64,000 bases of DNA from Rebecca billardiae RCC1528 (taxonomy: Eukaryota; Haptophyta), in contig OZ251225.1 in NCBI GenBank assembly GCA_965240325.2, forward strand, positions 4,030,001-4,094,000, written 5' to 3'. Of this stretch, positions 1 to 11,469 are shown piece by piece. The position numbers and the translations under genes are program-made. How positions within the stretch are numbered: the first letter of the stretch is position 1; the number at the start of each line of letters is the position of its first letter. The notes below the pieces were generated by a model. That model ran no database searches, was not told where the DNA came from, and worked only from the letters and a program-made list of their open reading frames with translations.

Positions 1-1302
1 TTCTCCCCGTTGCACGAGACTGTGCTGCTCCATTGGCAACATGACTGGGTTGTCATTCGTGAGCGTCAGTCAGGGACGTGACATGTGATGACCATGGCCT
101 TAGGCCACTGAGGACGCAAGATCAAATCAGCCACAGGAGTTGTGACCTCGAGCGCGAGCGCGCGCGCTCGGCACGCCCCCCGCGCGTGTACCGCATGCCC
201 GAGCCCGCCCTTCAGATGCGCACGGCGCGCGCGCCGACTCGGCGCTTCTCGCTGGCTCTAGCCGCAGCCGCACATCTCCGTAGCCGTTGGTCGTGACACA
301 CCCAGCTCAGCTTGGTCAGATTCGAGCTCGAGCTCTCGCGCGCGCGACAGTAGAGGCGGGCCGCCGGTGCCATGTGTACGCTCATCGGGGCCGTACCTGG
401 CGCTGCGCGCCGCGCCGGCGCGCGCGCGTGTGCGCACGCGCCGCAGCAGCCGTGTCGTTGCTTGAGCCGTGAGGCGCCGGCTGATCGGCAGGTCGTGAGG
501 TCGTGAGATCTGAGCTGAGCCGAAACTCCGGCCGTGGCGGCGGCGCAGGATGAGCGCCGAGCGCGCGCGCGCACCCTCGCGCTCGGCACGCCCCCCGCGC
601 GTGTACCGCGTGCCCGAGCCCGCCCTTCAGATGCGCATGGCGCGCGCGCCGACTCGGCGCTTCTCGCTGGCTCTACCCGCAGCTCTCCGTAGCCGTTGGC
701 CGTGACACACCCAGCTCAGCTTGGTCAGATTCGAGCTCGAGCTCTCGCGCGCACGACGGTAGAGGCGGGCCGCCGGTGCCATGTGTACGCTCACCGGGGC
801 CGTACCTGGCGATGCGCGCCGCGCCGGCGCGCCAGCTTGCGCGCACGCGCCGCAGCAGCCGTGTTGTTGCCTGAGCCGTGAGGCGCCGGCTGATCGGCAG
901 GTCGTGAGGTCGTGTGAGCTGAGCTGAGCCAAAACTCTGGCCATGGTGGTGGCGCGCGGGCAGCTGTGACCTCAAGTGCGGGCGTGCACGCGCGTCGCAC
1001 AGCCCTGCATCGACGTTACCGGCATCTGGCTCGGTGAAGTCCGTCCCAAACATATGAGCCCCAGCACCATCTCAATGGCTTGGCCGAGCCCGTCGTTCAC
1101 GGAGAGGTCGTGGCGATCATAGGTCGCTGCCATCGCAGTCTTCGATACGCGCTGACCCTTCCTGTATGCCACGGCTAAGCTCAAGTTGGCCATGATCGTC
1201 GGCGCCGCTGCTCGCTGTGCGCATGGTCGCACCGTGGGGCTCTCGGCCGCCGGCGGCGGTCGCCCTGCAGCCATGCACAAGCTGCTTGCCGATTGGTCGG
1301 TT
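1..1302. other. Gene-free, repeat-rich GC-rich DNA
   Basis: No coding region could be supported here. The open frames are arginine/alanine-rich low-complexity translations that match nothing recognisable and occur on both strands at once. The main structure is the 415-bp-period tandem duplication described separately (about 166-958). The remaining sequence up to the inverted repeat at 1303 shows nothing I can assign. Confidence 0.6.
166..958. repeat. Two-copy tandem duplication, period about 415 bp
   Basis: Copy 1 runs from about 166 to 545 and copy 2 from about 581 to 958. Both open with CTCGGCACGCCCCCCGCGCG and pass through the same landmarks in the same order, including GACACACCCAGCTCAGCTTG and AGGCGCCGGCTGATCGGCAG. 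They differ by scattered substitutions and small indels, so this is an old duplication and not an assembly echo. No coding content is recognisable in either copy. Confidence 0.8.
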
Positions 1303-1710
1303 CAAGGGTGTCCAGGGTCCGCAACAGCCAGTGCGCAGCGCGGCAGAGGCTGTGACAGAGGCAGGTCGCCGCTCGCCAGTGGCACTCGCCCGCCCGCCGC
1401 CCTGCACGGCGGCGGGGCCGCTCGCGCCGTGCGCTCCTGCGGCCGTCGGATCGGGCTGCGTAGGCGGCGCGCGGCTTGGGCCGTCGGAGAGCCACCCAGC
1501 GCCCCTCTCTGCGCCGCGCGCCTTCCTCGTCCTCGCCTCCTCCGCGCCTTGGAGCAGCACGCACACGCGCGGCGTCGCACAAAGGCAGCCCAGGCGCTCG
1601 CGTGCAAGCGTGCGCGCGCGCAGCGCGACGGGCTCGACTCGGGGCTCGCGCCGCTGCGGGGGCATGCAGCACCATCACATGCGCGCGCGACGCCACCTCG
1701 AGCCTGCGCG
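1303..1710. repeat. Left arm of a ~405-bp inverted repeat
   Basis: This arm begins CAAGGGTGTCCAGGGTCCGC and ends CACCTCGAGCCTGCGC. It is the near-perfect reverse complement of 2006-2412, and the two arms are separated by about 295 bp. Translations of opposite strands of the two arms are nearly identical, which shows that the arms differ by only a few bases. The structure resembles a foldback element or an inverted segmental duplication. Confidence 0.85.
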
Positions 1711-2005
1711 TTTGACCGTCAGTGCACGCTGATGCACGTTACAAAATGGTCTGACTTGGCATCATCACACGTGCGACGGAAGCTTCCACAACGGGCCTTG
1801 AGTGCGTCGACGCGATCGATGCGGAGATGGTCATGCTTGCGTGCGCTTCTCTTGTGGTCTCCACGCTTGCTGAGAAGCGCCGCGTACGTAGCTGTCATCG
1901 TGTCTTGCCTAAGAAGTCGTCCTGACGCATGGCAGGTTCTGGTCAGATTGGGCCTACTTCAACACGAGGACGTGTGAGCATTTGGCACGTGACGGTCACA
2001 GCGAT

Positions 2006-2412
2006 GCGCAGGCTCGAGGTGGCGTCGCGCGCGCATGTGATGGTGCTGCATGCCCCCGCAGCGGCGCGAGCCCCGAGTCGAGCCCGTCGCGCTGCGTGCG
2101 CGCACGCTTGCACACGAGCGCCTGGGCTGCCTTTGTGCGGCGCCGCGCGTGTGCGTGCTGCTCCAAGGCGCGGAGGAGGCGAGGACGAGGAAGGCGCGCG
2201 GCGCAGAGAGGGGCGCTGGGTGGCTCAGCGACGGCCCAAGCCGCGCGCCGCCTACGCACCCCGACCCGACGGCCGCAGGAGCGCACGGCGCGAGCGGCCC
2301 CGCCGCCGTGCAGGGCGGCGGGCGGGCGAGTGCCACTGGCGAGCGGCGACCTGCCTCTGTCACAGCCTCTGCCGCGCTGCGCACTGGCTGTTGCGGACCC
2401 TGGACACCCTTG
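2006..2412. repeat. Right arm of a ~405-bp inverted repeat
   Basis: Reverse complement of 1303-1710, starting GCGCAGGCTCGAGGTGG and ending GGACCCTGGACACCCTTG. The spacer 1711-2005 holds no recognised gene. A transcript reading across both arms would fold into a hairpin of roughly 400 bp. Confidence 0.85.
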
Positions 2413-3712
2413 GTCGGTTACAAGAATCTACTTTTGAATCGCAGCCATCATCCGTCCAAGAGCTCCGGCGACGGCCGCGTGCGGCGCGGTGGCGGCCGCC
2501 TGGGCGACACAGCGCGCGCAGCACCCGGCGTTAGAGCGCAATCGACGCATACAACCTCGAAGAGGCAGCGCTAGTGGGTCGTACTATCGTGGTTTGCAGC
2601 CCTTCTCTCCATGCTCTGCGCATTGCCACCGCCGCGCGCCGCAACGCTTAAGCATCAGCGAGCTCTCGCAAATCACTACGCGCATGGTCTCCTCCTCGCC
2701 CACCAGGGCCGAATGATCGGAGGTCGCGCTGTGGTGGAATATCAACCTAAATATTGTCGTGCGCGTGGTGCAGCCCAGGCGCCTCAGCGCACCCCTGGCA
2801 CCAGCGCACCATTTACCTCTCTTTTATTACCACTTAGTACCCCTCAGGTTTAAGCGTTCGCTTCGCTGGCTACGTGATTGCACGCCCGCTCACGCCGTGA
2901 CGAGCGCACCATGGCGGCTCTCTCGCTCGTGGCGCACGGTCGGGGAGCACCCGCGTCTGCGCAGACACACGGCTCGCCCGCAAGTGTGCTGTGTCGCGCA
3001 CGCGCGCGCTCGCGCGGCCGGCCATCGCGCACAGACCTGACTGGTCTCACATGCACCAGCATGGTCGTGCACGCACAGCGCCGCTCCGCGCACGCAATAA
3101 ATTCGAGCGTGGTGCGCATGCACGTACACTCTGTGTCCCTGGTCCACACACAGCGTGTGAGCTCGTGCTTTGACCACGTGCAGGCGCACCACAGACTTTT
3201 GCGCAGCTGCCGCGCCGGGCCGTGCCAGCGGCTCGACAGGCTCAGCTCGTGGGAAGCGCTCGCTCGATTGCATGCTCCTGCCGCGCAGGGTGCCCAGCTT
3301 GCTGCGCTCGGTGTGTACTGGCGCGCTCGGACGGCACCCCGCGTACGCCTCGGGCCACGCGTGGGAGCCTAGCTCCACGCACGGAGGACTCGCAGGCGCA
3401 GGCCGGCGGCTGCCTCACACGGCTTGGTCGGGAGGCCGCCGCGCGGCTACCGTCGAGCTCGCCGATCGGCTGCACCTACTTTCAGCGCACGCTACCGCCG
3501 CCTCGCGCACGACACGGCAAGGTTGAACACGTGACTGTGGGCGGGCATCAGCCCCAAGTACGCAGCCATCAGCACCACGGCCTTCACCTTCAGCGCCGAC
3601 GATAGAGCCGCCGCTTGATTTTATCGCTTAAACTTGAGGGCCACTATACCACGTCGGTAAAATACCGCGGGGGGAAAAGCTTTTCCCGCCGCCGCCGGGA
3701 CGCCAGGCGGCG
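2413..3712. other. Intergenic, no gene recognised
   Basis: About 1.3 kb between the inverted repeat and the methyltransferase gene. Frames are open only because of the base composition, and no family motif is visible on either strand. The last 100 bases before the next start codon (about 3610-3710) are less GC-rich and probably contain the promoter and 5-prime leader of the gene at 3713. Confidence 0.5.
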
Positions 3713-5077
3713 ATGCGGTCGTCGGCGCTGGTGCTGCTCGCGGTGCTCGCGTGCACGCCCAACGGGTGTGCTGCTGGCGAAGCCGAGGAGTGCGAACGGC
3801 TTCGCGCAGTGCTCGCGCGAGGGCAGAAGCTCGTGATGACGCGCCGCGGTAGTGCGTGCCGGGACCCTCGGAGCACCACGAGCGCGGCGCTCATGGCGCG
3901 GTGCGCGTCCGAGTCGTCGGCAGTGATCCCGGAGGGCCCGCGCGGTGGCTCGCCGTGCATGCAGACGCGCGTGCCGACGTGTGATCTGGAGCGGAATGCC
4001 ATCACGTGCCGATCGCTCGAGTCGCTGCTGCGCCCACACCGAGCGTCGCGGCCCGCGTGCGACCCGAGTGCGCCGGACGCATGCTCTGGCCCGAAGCACG
4101 GGGTGTGCACGCCGGAGGGTCGCTGCGAGTGCGCGCTTCAGCAAGGCGAGCACGCGCCGACGCGCTACGGCGGTGCGGACTGCAGCGTGGACAACGAGCG
4201 CGCGCTGCGCACGCCGAGCAGCACGCGTGCAGACGCGCTGTACGACGTGCGCAAGTACGCGGGGTACTACGCGGACCTGGTGGCGCACGCGCGCAGCAGC
4301 GGGCTGTCTGCGAGTCACGCGTACGGCGGGAGCAACACGTTCTGGACGGGGAGCGGCCCGGGCACCACGCTGCTGGCCACCTTTGGCATCCGCACGGCGC
4401 TGCCCGCCATCGTCGAGGGCCTCGGCATCCGCTCCATCGTGGACGTGCCGTGCGGCGACTTCTCGTACATGCGCAGCCTGCTGCACCGCAGCAGCGGCAC
4501 GCCCGGCGCGGCGAACATGCGCCGGATGGGCGTGCGGTACACGGGGCTGGAAATCGTGCCCGAGCTGGTGCAGGCGCTCGACAGCGTCTTTGGCGAGCCG
4601 GGCCGCATCTCGTTCATGCCGTTCGACGTGGCGAAGCAGGTGCTCTGGCCGGCGGACCTGCTGGTGGTGCGCGACCTGCTCTTCCACTTCTCACCAACGC
4701 GCGTGGCCGAGGTGCTGCGCGCGGTGAACGCGTCGGGCGCCAAGTACTTCCTGTCCACGTTCTTCCCGTACGGCAAGAACAAGAAGTCCGCCAGGCACTT
4801 CGTCCCGGGGCGGGGCTTTGCCTCGTTCTGGCCCGTGAACCTGCTCGACCAGCCGTACGCCTTGCGCCCGCCCATCCTCGCGATCGGCTACGACGGCGGC
4901 CTCTTCAACGAGACGCTGCCGCCCGAGATGCGGCTCGACGTGCAGCAGCCGGGCCCCGCGCCGGATGACCCAGACCCGGACGCAAATCGTTGGCGGTGGC
5001 GGCTGCTCGACCACAGCGCGGCGCGATCGAGCGAGCACTTCATGAGGGTGCTCGGCTTGTGGAAGCTGCCCCTGTGA
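3713..5077 (+). CDS. Secreted EGF-like / SAM-dependent methyltransferase-like protein
   Basis: Single-exon gene of 454 aa. The N-terminus (MRSSALVLLAVLACTPNGCA) is a clear signal peptide, so the protein probably enters the secretory pathway. Residues about 95-157 are cysteine-rich, with an EGF-like stretch containing GVCTPEGRCEC. From about residue 225 the fold resembles a class I methyltransferase. It has a glycine-rich motif I-like segment SIVDVPCGDFSYM, then YTGLEIVPELV (the usual acidic residue after strand 2), then DLLVVRDLLFHFS, which is typical of strand 4. The substrate is unknown; in this family the residue that binds the SAM ribose is normally the acidic one in the second motif. The first Met of the frame is used because the signal peptide starts there. 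The methyltransferase call is inferred from motif pattern, so function is moderate confidence and the gene itself is high confidence. Confidence 0.75.
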   Translation: MRSSALVLLAVLACTPNGCAAGEAEECERLRAVLARGQKLVMTRRGSACRDPRSTTSAALMARCASESSAVIPEGPRGGSPCMQTRVPTCDLERNAITCRSLESLLRPHRASRPACDPSAPDACSGPKHGVCTPEGRCECALQQGEHAPTRYGGADCSVDNERALRTPSSTRADALYDVRKYAGYYADLVAHARSSGLSASHAYGGSNTFWTGSGPGTTLLATFGIRTALPAIVEGLGIRSIVDVPCGDFSYMRSLLHRSSGTPGAANMRRMGVRYTGLEIVPELVQALDSVFGEPGRISFMPFDVAKQVLWPADLLVVRDLLFHFSPTRVAEVLRAVNASGAKYFLSTFFPYGKNKKSARHFVPGRGFASFWPVNLLDQPYALRPPILAIGYDGGLFNETLPPEMRLDVQQPGPAPDDPDPDANRWRWRLLDHSAARSSEHFMRVLGLWKLPL

Positions 5078-5927
5078 TGCCGACGAGCACGCGGAGGCAC
5101 CGCCGCGCCGTTCGTCAGTCTCAGCCTCAGAGACGCCAGAGACGACGGCGCGGCTGGCGAGTGACGACCGAGTCGTCTGGGAGTTGGACCCGTCTGGCTA
5201 TACTCGAGTCGTCTCCGGCCCGGTACGGGCGCGGACGAGTCGGGCCGGGCGCGCGCGGGCCTCATCGCCGAGCGCCGCAGACTGCCGTCATCCGGGACGA
5301 GTCCGCTGTCGTCCGGACGATCATCCCGCCTACTGCCACTATGAGACGTATATGAGACTGAGACAGTGAGACTGAGTACCGTGCTTGGAGTTGGGATCGG
5401 CCATAATCCGCCCGCGGAGCTAGTCTGGTCAGTCTGCTGTCTGGTCTCTGGACTCTGGACGTCCGGACAGACCGGAGGCGGAGGGCGAGGCGACGCTGTC
5501 ATCGTCACTGTAGTCTCAGCATCATATATCATCCGCCGTGCTAAACTGTCACTACTCACTACTAAGTACTGACGATGCTGCTGATGATGACGATACGAAA
5601 CCCATCGTCGCATCGCGTCGTCATCATCATCGGCGCTCACTACTCACTAGCTCTAGTCCGGCGCCTGCGCGGCACGGCCAGCAGCGGCACGGGGCGCACA
5701 GCCGGCAGCTGCCAGCCGGCGTGCGCGGCCGGGCGCGCGCGCAGTCCGACCTCTCGTCGTCGCCAGCAGCGTTCATACTGTACGTGCGCATGTGGCATCA
5801 TGCGCGGCACAGCATCCACCAGGGCGTGCGCGGGCTGAGTGCCAGCCGGCCGCCCGCCGCGCTGGCCGCCCGGCACGCTGCACTCCGCCGGCCTGATGCG
5901 CGCGGCCGCCGGCGCGCGTGCCCGCGC
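5078..5927. other. Intergenic, convergent 3-prime ends
   Basis: This 850-bp gap separates the methyltransferase (+) from the dehydrogenase (-). It is lower in GC than the exons and rich in CAGTCTG/GACTC-like low-complexity words. It should contain the 3-prime UTRs of both genes. I see no further coding region. Confidence 0.5.
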
Positions 5928-7264
5928 TCATGCCTGCTTCTTCTGCTTGGAGAACTTCTTGAAGTCGCCCGTGGTGTGCGCGAACCACGAGGTGAGCTCG
6001 GTGAAGAAGCACGGGTCGAGCAGCTTGAGCAGCAGCCTGAATATGATCGTGATCGCGCCCTGAGAGCCGCGGGCGCGGCACGCGCGGCAGCGCCAGCCGG
6101 GGATCGCGCAAGTGGGCGCGCGCGAGGCGCGGCGCGCGCGCCCACCGCGCGCGCGGGCGCACCTGGTCGCGCACGACGAAGCGCCCCGCGGAGGAGAAGA
6201 GCACGTCCGCGATCACGTCCGGCCCCTGCGCGATCTTCTTGAAGGCCATCAGCATGTCCAGCCCCTCGCCCGCGGCGAAGAAGTTGGTCGCCATCGGCGA
6301 CGGGTGCACCACCACCACGTCGATGCCGAGCGAGCGCACCTCCGCGGCGATGCTCGAGGCGAAGAGCGTGAGGAACGCCTTGGTGCTCGCGTACAGCGAG
6401 GAGAACGGGTTGGGGAAGAGGCACGCGCTCGAGGACGTGTACGCCAGCAGCCCCTTGCGGCCGGACGACAGCATCCGGTTGAGGAAGTGGTGCGAGATCG
6501 GGATGGCGCACGTCGCGTTGCAGTGGTAGTTGGCGAGCCACTTGCCCAGCGGCACGTCCTGGAAGAAGCCCACGCAGATGAAGCCTGCGCGGCGGCACCC
6601 GGCCACAGCGCCGGCCGCGCGCTGAGGCGTGCGCGCGCTCGCGCGCATGCGCGGCGCGGCGGCGCGCGGCGCGCGGCGCGCGCGCACCGGCGTTGTTGAA
6701 GAGGAGCGAGATGTGGATGTCGCTCGTCGCCTCGATGATCGGCTTCATGTACACGCTCTCGTCCCGCTCGGCGAGCGAGACGCCCACCTTGCGGAACTGC
6801 AGGTGCGGGTGCTGCGCGACGAGCTGCGCGTGGAACTCGTCGAGCAGCTTGTCCTGCAGCGCGACGATGACGACGTTGACGCCCTGCCGGACGAGCTTCT
6901 CGACGATCGCGCGGCCGATCCCCGAGCTCCCGCCCGTCACGAGCGCCCACTGCGCGTCGTACCGCTTGGCGAGGTTGTCGGACATGCACGTGTCGACGAT
7001 CAGGTTCTGCACGAGCAGGATGCCGACGTACGTGAGGAGCGAGAGGAAGCCGACGACGGTGAACGGCGCGAGCAGCGGGTACGCGACGAAGCACGCCCAC
7101 GTCGCACCCCACATCTGGCCCGGCAGCGCGAGCAGCGACGTGACGAGCGCCTGGCCGAGCAGCATCGCGACCCCACCGTCGACACGCAGGCCGATGCACC
7201 CGCGAGCGATGACCGTGAGAAGCGCCTTGGATGAATCTGCTGCGTGCGGAAATGAGGCCGCCAT
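5928..7264 (-). CDS. Membrane short-chain dehydrogenase (17-beta-HSD / 3-ketoacyl-CoA reductase type)
   Basis: Three exons: 7264-6688, 6584-6163 and 6059-5928, joined by GT-AG introns (GTGCGCGC...GCGCAG and GTGCGCCC...CTCAG). They give 376 aa in continuous frame. The N-terminus carries two or three hydrophobic segments (for example LVTSLLALPGQMWGATWACF and VVGFLSLLTYVGILLV), as in ER-bound members of the HSD17B3/B12 group. The Rossmann motif VTGGSSGIGRAI follows at about residue 110. NNAG spans the first splice junction, which supports that junction strongly. The catalytic YASTK (Y-x-x-x-K) and the upstream serines in YTSSSA are present. The C-terminus is lysine-rich (KKFSKQKKQA), possibly an ER-retention type tail. 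Likely role: NAD(P)H-dependent reduction or oxidation of a keto/hydroxy group on a long-chain acyl or sterol substrate. Head to head with the OFD1-like gene, about 130 bp apart. Confidence 0.85.
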
Positions 7265-7396
7265 CGTGCGCGAGCTTCACCGTTGGCTGCGGCGCGCATT
7301 GACCAGCAGCAACGGAGGGCAAGCGCGGCGCCCAGTTCGAAGTGGGCCCGGCCGCGCGCGCGTGGCGTCGCTGCCCGGAGGCAGGCCGCCCGCGCG

Positions 7397-10300
7397 ATGG
7401 CCGAGGCGGAGACGCGGCGCGAGCTGATGCACGCGCTCCAGTCGCACGGCGTGCTCGACTCGATGAAGGTGCGCGCGCCGCGCGCGCCCGGCCTCGCGCG
7501 CGCGCGCGCGCGCGCTCGCCGCGCCGCGCGGAGCAGCGCGCCGCTGAGCGGGCCGGCGCGCGCGCGCGCCGCCCGACCCCGGCCGGCGCGGGCGCTGTGC
7601 AGGCGCAGCTGCGCGGGCAGCTGATCGAGCACATCCGCGGCACGATGCGCGGCCGCGCCTCGCCCGCGCGCTCGGCGGCCTCCCTCTCGCTGCGCGAGCG
7701 CGCGCTGCTCTCGCTGATCGCCGACTGCCTCGAGGGCCACTTCCGCTGCGAGCACGCGGTCGCGGTGCTGCTGCCGGAGAGCGGGATGGGCGCGGGCGTG
7801 GGCGCGCGGCTGGAGCCCGCCGAGGCGCTCGAGGTGCTCGGCCTGCGCGCCGCCGCGCGCCGCCTCGCGCCGGCCGCGCGCGGCGCGGCGCTCGGCGCGG
7901 CGCTCGGCGCGATCGCCGACGGCCTCGACGCGCCGAGCCGGCCCGGCGGCGGCGGCGGCGAGGCGGGCGGCGTGCTCGGCCCGTCCGCCGCCACCGCCAC
8001 CGCCGCGCTCGAGGCCAAGCTGCGCGCGCTCGACGCGCGCGCCGGCGCGCTGGGCGCGGAGGACGTGCGGCCCGCGGGCGGCGGCACGCGCCAGCCGCTC
8101 GCGTCGGTCGAGCAGCGCATGCTCGCGTTCGAGCGCGGCGCGGAGGCGCGGTACGCGGAGCGGCTGGCGGCGGAGCTCGAGCGCGTGCGCGCCGTCGAGA
8201 TCCCCGCCGCGCGGCGCGAGGCCGCGTCCGACGCCGAGGCGCGCGCGCGCGCGGCGGCGGACGCGGCGGACGTGGCGCGCGCGGCGCGCGCGCGCGACGC
8301 CGCGTCCGCGCTCGCGCGGCGCGCGGAGCAGCTCGACGCGCGCGAGGCGGAGCTCGAGGCGGTGGCGTCGGCGCACCGGCAGCGCATGCTCGCCGAGATC
8401 GACGCGCTCGCGCAGCGCGACGACGACGCGCGCGCGGCCGACGCGCAGCGGCGCGAGGCGGCGGAGGCGGCGCTCGGCGCCGCCGCCTCGACGCGCGCGG
8501 CCGCGGCGGAGCAGCAGGCGAACACGCAGGCGGCGCTCGCGGCGATCGAGGCGCGCGCGGCGGAGGCGGTGGCGGCGGAGAAGCGCGCGCTGCGCCTCGA
8601 GTTCGCCCGCCGCGACGCCGAGCTCACCGCCGCGCGCGCCGCCGTCGAGGCCGAGGGCGCGCAGCTGCGCGACGCGCGCGCCGCGTTTGCGGACGACGTC
8701 GCGACCGCGCGGCTCGCGCGCGCGCAGCTCGCCGACGCGGCGGAGGAGGAGGCGCGGCGGCAGCGGCTGGCGGCGGAGGACGCGGCGCGCGCGCGCGCGC
8801 TCGCCGCCGACGCGGCGGCCAAGGCCGACGAGGCCGCCGCGATGCGCGCGCGCGCGCGCGCCGCCGAGGCGGAGGCGGGCGCGGCGCGCGCGCGGCTGGG
8901 CGGCGCGCAGGACGCGCTCGCCGCCGAGCGCGCCGCCGCCGCCGCCGCCGCCGCCGAGCACGGCGCGGCGCGCGACGCGCTCGGGCGCGAGCTGGCGCGC
9001 GCGCGCGAGGAGGCGGCCGAGACGCGCGCGCGCGCGGAGGGCGCCCTCGCCGCCGCGCGCGCCGAGGCCGCGGGCGCGGAGCGCGCGCTCGCGCTCGCCG
9101 CGGCCGCGGGCGAGCACGGCGCCGCACGCGCGCGCGCCGCACCCGACGCTTCGGCCGCCGCCGCCGCCGCGGAGCCGCCGCCGCCCGCCGCCGCGCACGC
9201 GGAGCAGGCGGAGCCGCGCCGCTCGCTCAGCGCGCCGCCCGCGCGCCCGGGTGCGCGCGAGCCCGGCGACGAGTGGACGGTGCGGTCGGCGCGCGCGCCC
9301 CCCGCGGCCGCGCGCGAGGCGCGCGCGGCCGCGGAGGCGTGGCGCGCGGCCGACAGCTGCGCGGGCGGGCAGAGGCTGGCTGAGCTCGAGCGCGAGCGCG
9401 TCGCCCTCGCCGAGCGCTGCCGGGCCTTCCTCTCCTCCGGCAGAGCAGGGCACGCTCCGCGCGCGCCCATCTCGCACTCCGCCGAGCCGCAGCCGCAGCC
9501 GCAGCCGCAGCCGCAGCCGCAGCCGCAGCCGCAGCCGCAGCCGCAGCCGCAGCCGCAGCCGCAGCCGCAGCCGCAGCCGCAGCCATCGACGGTCGGTGGC
9601 GGGCCGGGCGCGCGGCTGCCTCTGCCCGCGCGGCAGGGCGCGCTGCTGGGCGCGCTGGACGAGCGGCAGCTGCGGCTGCTCGCGCTCAGCACGCGCGAGC
9701 AGACGCGGCCGCCCGCGCGGCACCCGGACGGCGGCCACGGGCGGGACGGCGGCGCGCCCGACGGCGGCGCGCTCGACGACGGCGCGCCCGCGCTGCTGCT
9801 GCGCTCGGCGCGCGACGCGACCGCGCCGCCGCGCGCCGGCGCGGAGGGCGCGCCGCCGCCTGTGCTCACGCGCGCGCCAGACGCCACTGCGCCGCGGGGC
9901 GCGCCCCACCCACGAGCGCTCGGCGCGGACGGCGCCGCGGGGGCGGCGGAGGTGGAGGAGGAGGCGGCGCGCGCGCGCGCCGCCGAGCGCGCGGCGCGCA
10001 CGGCGGCGGCGGCGGCGGCGGAGGCGGCGGACGCGGAGCGGCGGCGCGCGGCCGAGGCGGCTGCGGCCGAGGCGGCGCGTGCGCGCGAGGCGGAGGCGGA
10101 GGCGCGGCGCGAGGCGGCCGCAGAGGCGGAGCGGAGACGGCTCGAAGCGAGCGCGGAGCACGCGCGCGCGCAGGGGGCGGCGCGCGAGGCGGCGGCGCGC
10201 GAGGCGGAGCGCGAGGCGACGCTGCGCGCGGCCGCCGAGGCGGAGGCGGCGGAGGCGGCGCGGCAGCAGCAGCAGCTCGAGGAGGTGAGCGCACTGAGCG

Positions 10301-10773
10301 CACGGAGCGCACGCGAGCGCGCACCAGCGCGCGCGCGCACCGCGCCGACCGCGCGTGCCCGCGCTCACGCGCCGCGCCGCGCGCGCGCGCGCGCAGCTCG
10401 TGGCCGCGCAGCGAGCGGCGGCGGACGCGCGCCGGCTGGCTGCGCGCGCGGAGGCGGAGGCGGAGGCGCGTGCGCGCGCGCAGCGGCTGGAGGACGCGCG
10501 CGCCGCTCGGCAGCGCGAGGTGCGCGCGCGCCCGCCCGCGCGCCTGCGCCGCCGCCGCCGCCGTGCGCGCCAACGACGCTCAGCCGCGCGCGCCCCGCGC
10601 GCCCACGCGCGCTCCGCGTGCGCGCGCAGCTCGAGGAGCGCCGCGCCGCCGAGCCGGCCGCGCCGCCGCCGCCGCCGCCGCGCACGAGCGTGGTGCACGC
10701 GGCCGCCTCCGACTCGGACGCCGGGCTGTCGCTCTCGGCGGGCGAGAGCGAGCAGTCGTCCGGCGGCTGGTAG
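7397..10773 (+). CDS. OFD1: OFD1-like LisH/coiled-coil centriolar and basal-body protein
   Basis: Four exons: 7397-7468, 7603-10284, 10397-10519 and 10630-10773 (about 1006 aa), all with phase-0 GT-AG junctions. The first exon gives ELMHALQSHGVLDSMK, which splices to AQLRGQLIEHI. This matches the order at the OFD1 N-terminus: a short helix ending GVLD-x-hK, then LR-x-QLI. A LisH-type motif follows (about residues 48-90, with LLSLIADCLEGH...VLLPESGMG). From about residue 130 on the protein is a very long alanine/arginine/glutamate-rich coiled coil, as expected for OFD1. A (PQ)16 run is encoded at 9487-9582. The C-terminus is serine/acidic (SDSDAGLSLSAGESEQSSGGW). OFD1 proteins cap distal centrioles and support ciliogenesis, which implies a flagellated life stage. 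The coiled coil is low-complexity, so small undetected introns inside the long second exon remain possible. Confidence 0.78.
9487..9582 (+). repeat. (CCGCAG)16 hexanucleotide repeat encoding (Pro-Gln)16
   Basis: Sixteen uninterrupted copies of CCGCAG within the OFD1-like coding region, 96 bp in total. On the opposite strand it reads as poly-Ala or Leu-Arg runs, which explains long spurious antisense frames here. Likely variable in length between strains. Confidence 0.95.
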
Positions 10774-11469
10774 CCGGGCGCCACCAGCCGCGCCGGCACC
10801 GCGGCCCAGTGCTGCGTCTCGGTCGAGGCTGCGGCCGTGACGAGGCTGATGATCACGCGGGCAGCTGGCGGCCGGCGGCGCACCGCGTCGTCATCCGCCT
10901 ACGACTGACGACAATATGGCGGCGGGCGCGGTGACGTGACGCGTCGTCTGCATGAGGTGAGTTGATCGAGCAGGTCGATCGTCGTCTGCTGCTGCTGCTG
11001 CGCTGATACAGATAGATGCGCGCGCGCTAATTTAACTATATATATATATTATAATTATAAATTATATTATTATTATATAATATACTCATCGGCATCATCG
11101 TATAGCAGTAGCAGCAGCAGCAGTCGTCGTCAGTATAGTCATCTGTATACAGCTGCCACTAGTGGCAGTCAGCCCACTGTGACTGGCAGTGAGGCAGTCA
11201 GTGAGTGAGTGACGACGACGAGTGGCGGCGGCATGCTGTGCTGCACAGATGATCGCGACGCGCGATGATGATGCCGCGCGCAGTGTGCGCCGCGCCCGCC
11301 GAGTGGCGGTCGTGACGAAATCGTCCCGCCGTGGCGCCCAGCAGAAGCGGCCACGCAGGAGCCCAGCAGAAACGCCCGAGTGAGAAACGGCGCGCTCGCG
11401 CACATCGACCTCAGGGCGGGCACCTCAACGCGCGGAGCCGGACGACGGCCCGCCGTGCGCGTGTGCGCG
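10774..11469. other. Intergenic between convergent genes, with an AT-rich island
   Basis: About 700 bp between the OFD1-like and SAC1-like genes. Positions about 11029-11092 form a short TATATA/ATTATA-rich island that stands out in this GC-rich genome. It is followed by a CAG-type trinucleotide stretch near 11104. It probably holds both 3-prime UTRs. No gene recognised. Confidence 0.5.

Noticed and set aside
1186-2574. Several matching ORFs on opposite strands (1181-1696 minus, 1929-2534 plus, and others)
   Set aside because: They match only because the DNA is an inverted repeat. All frames are open, Arg/Ala-rich and without motifs.
6249-10340. 1363-codon minus-strand frame across the OFD1-like gene
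   Set aside because: It is the antisense shadow of a GC-extreme coiled-coil exon: translation is Ala/Arg/Ser-only with no motif, and the plus strand has OFD1/LisH features with clean splice sites. Only its extreme 3-prime part coincides with the real dehydrogenase gene, in another frame.
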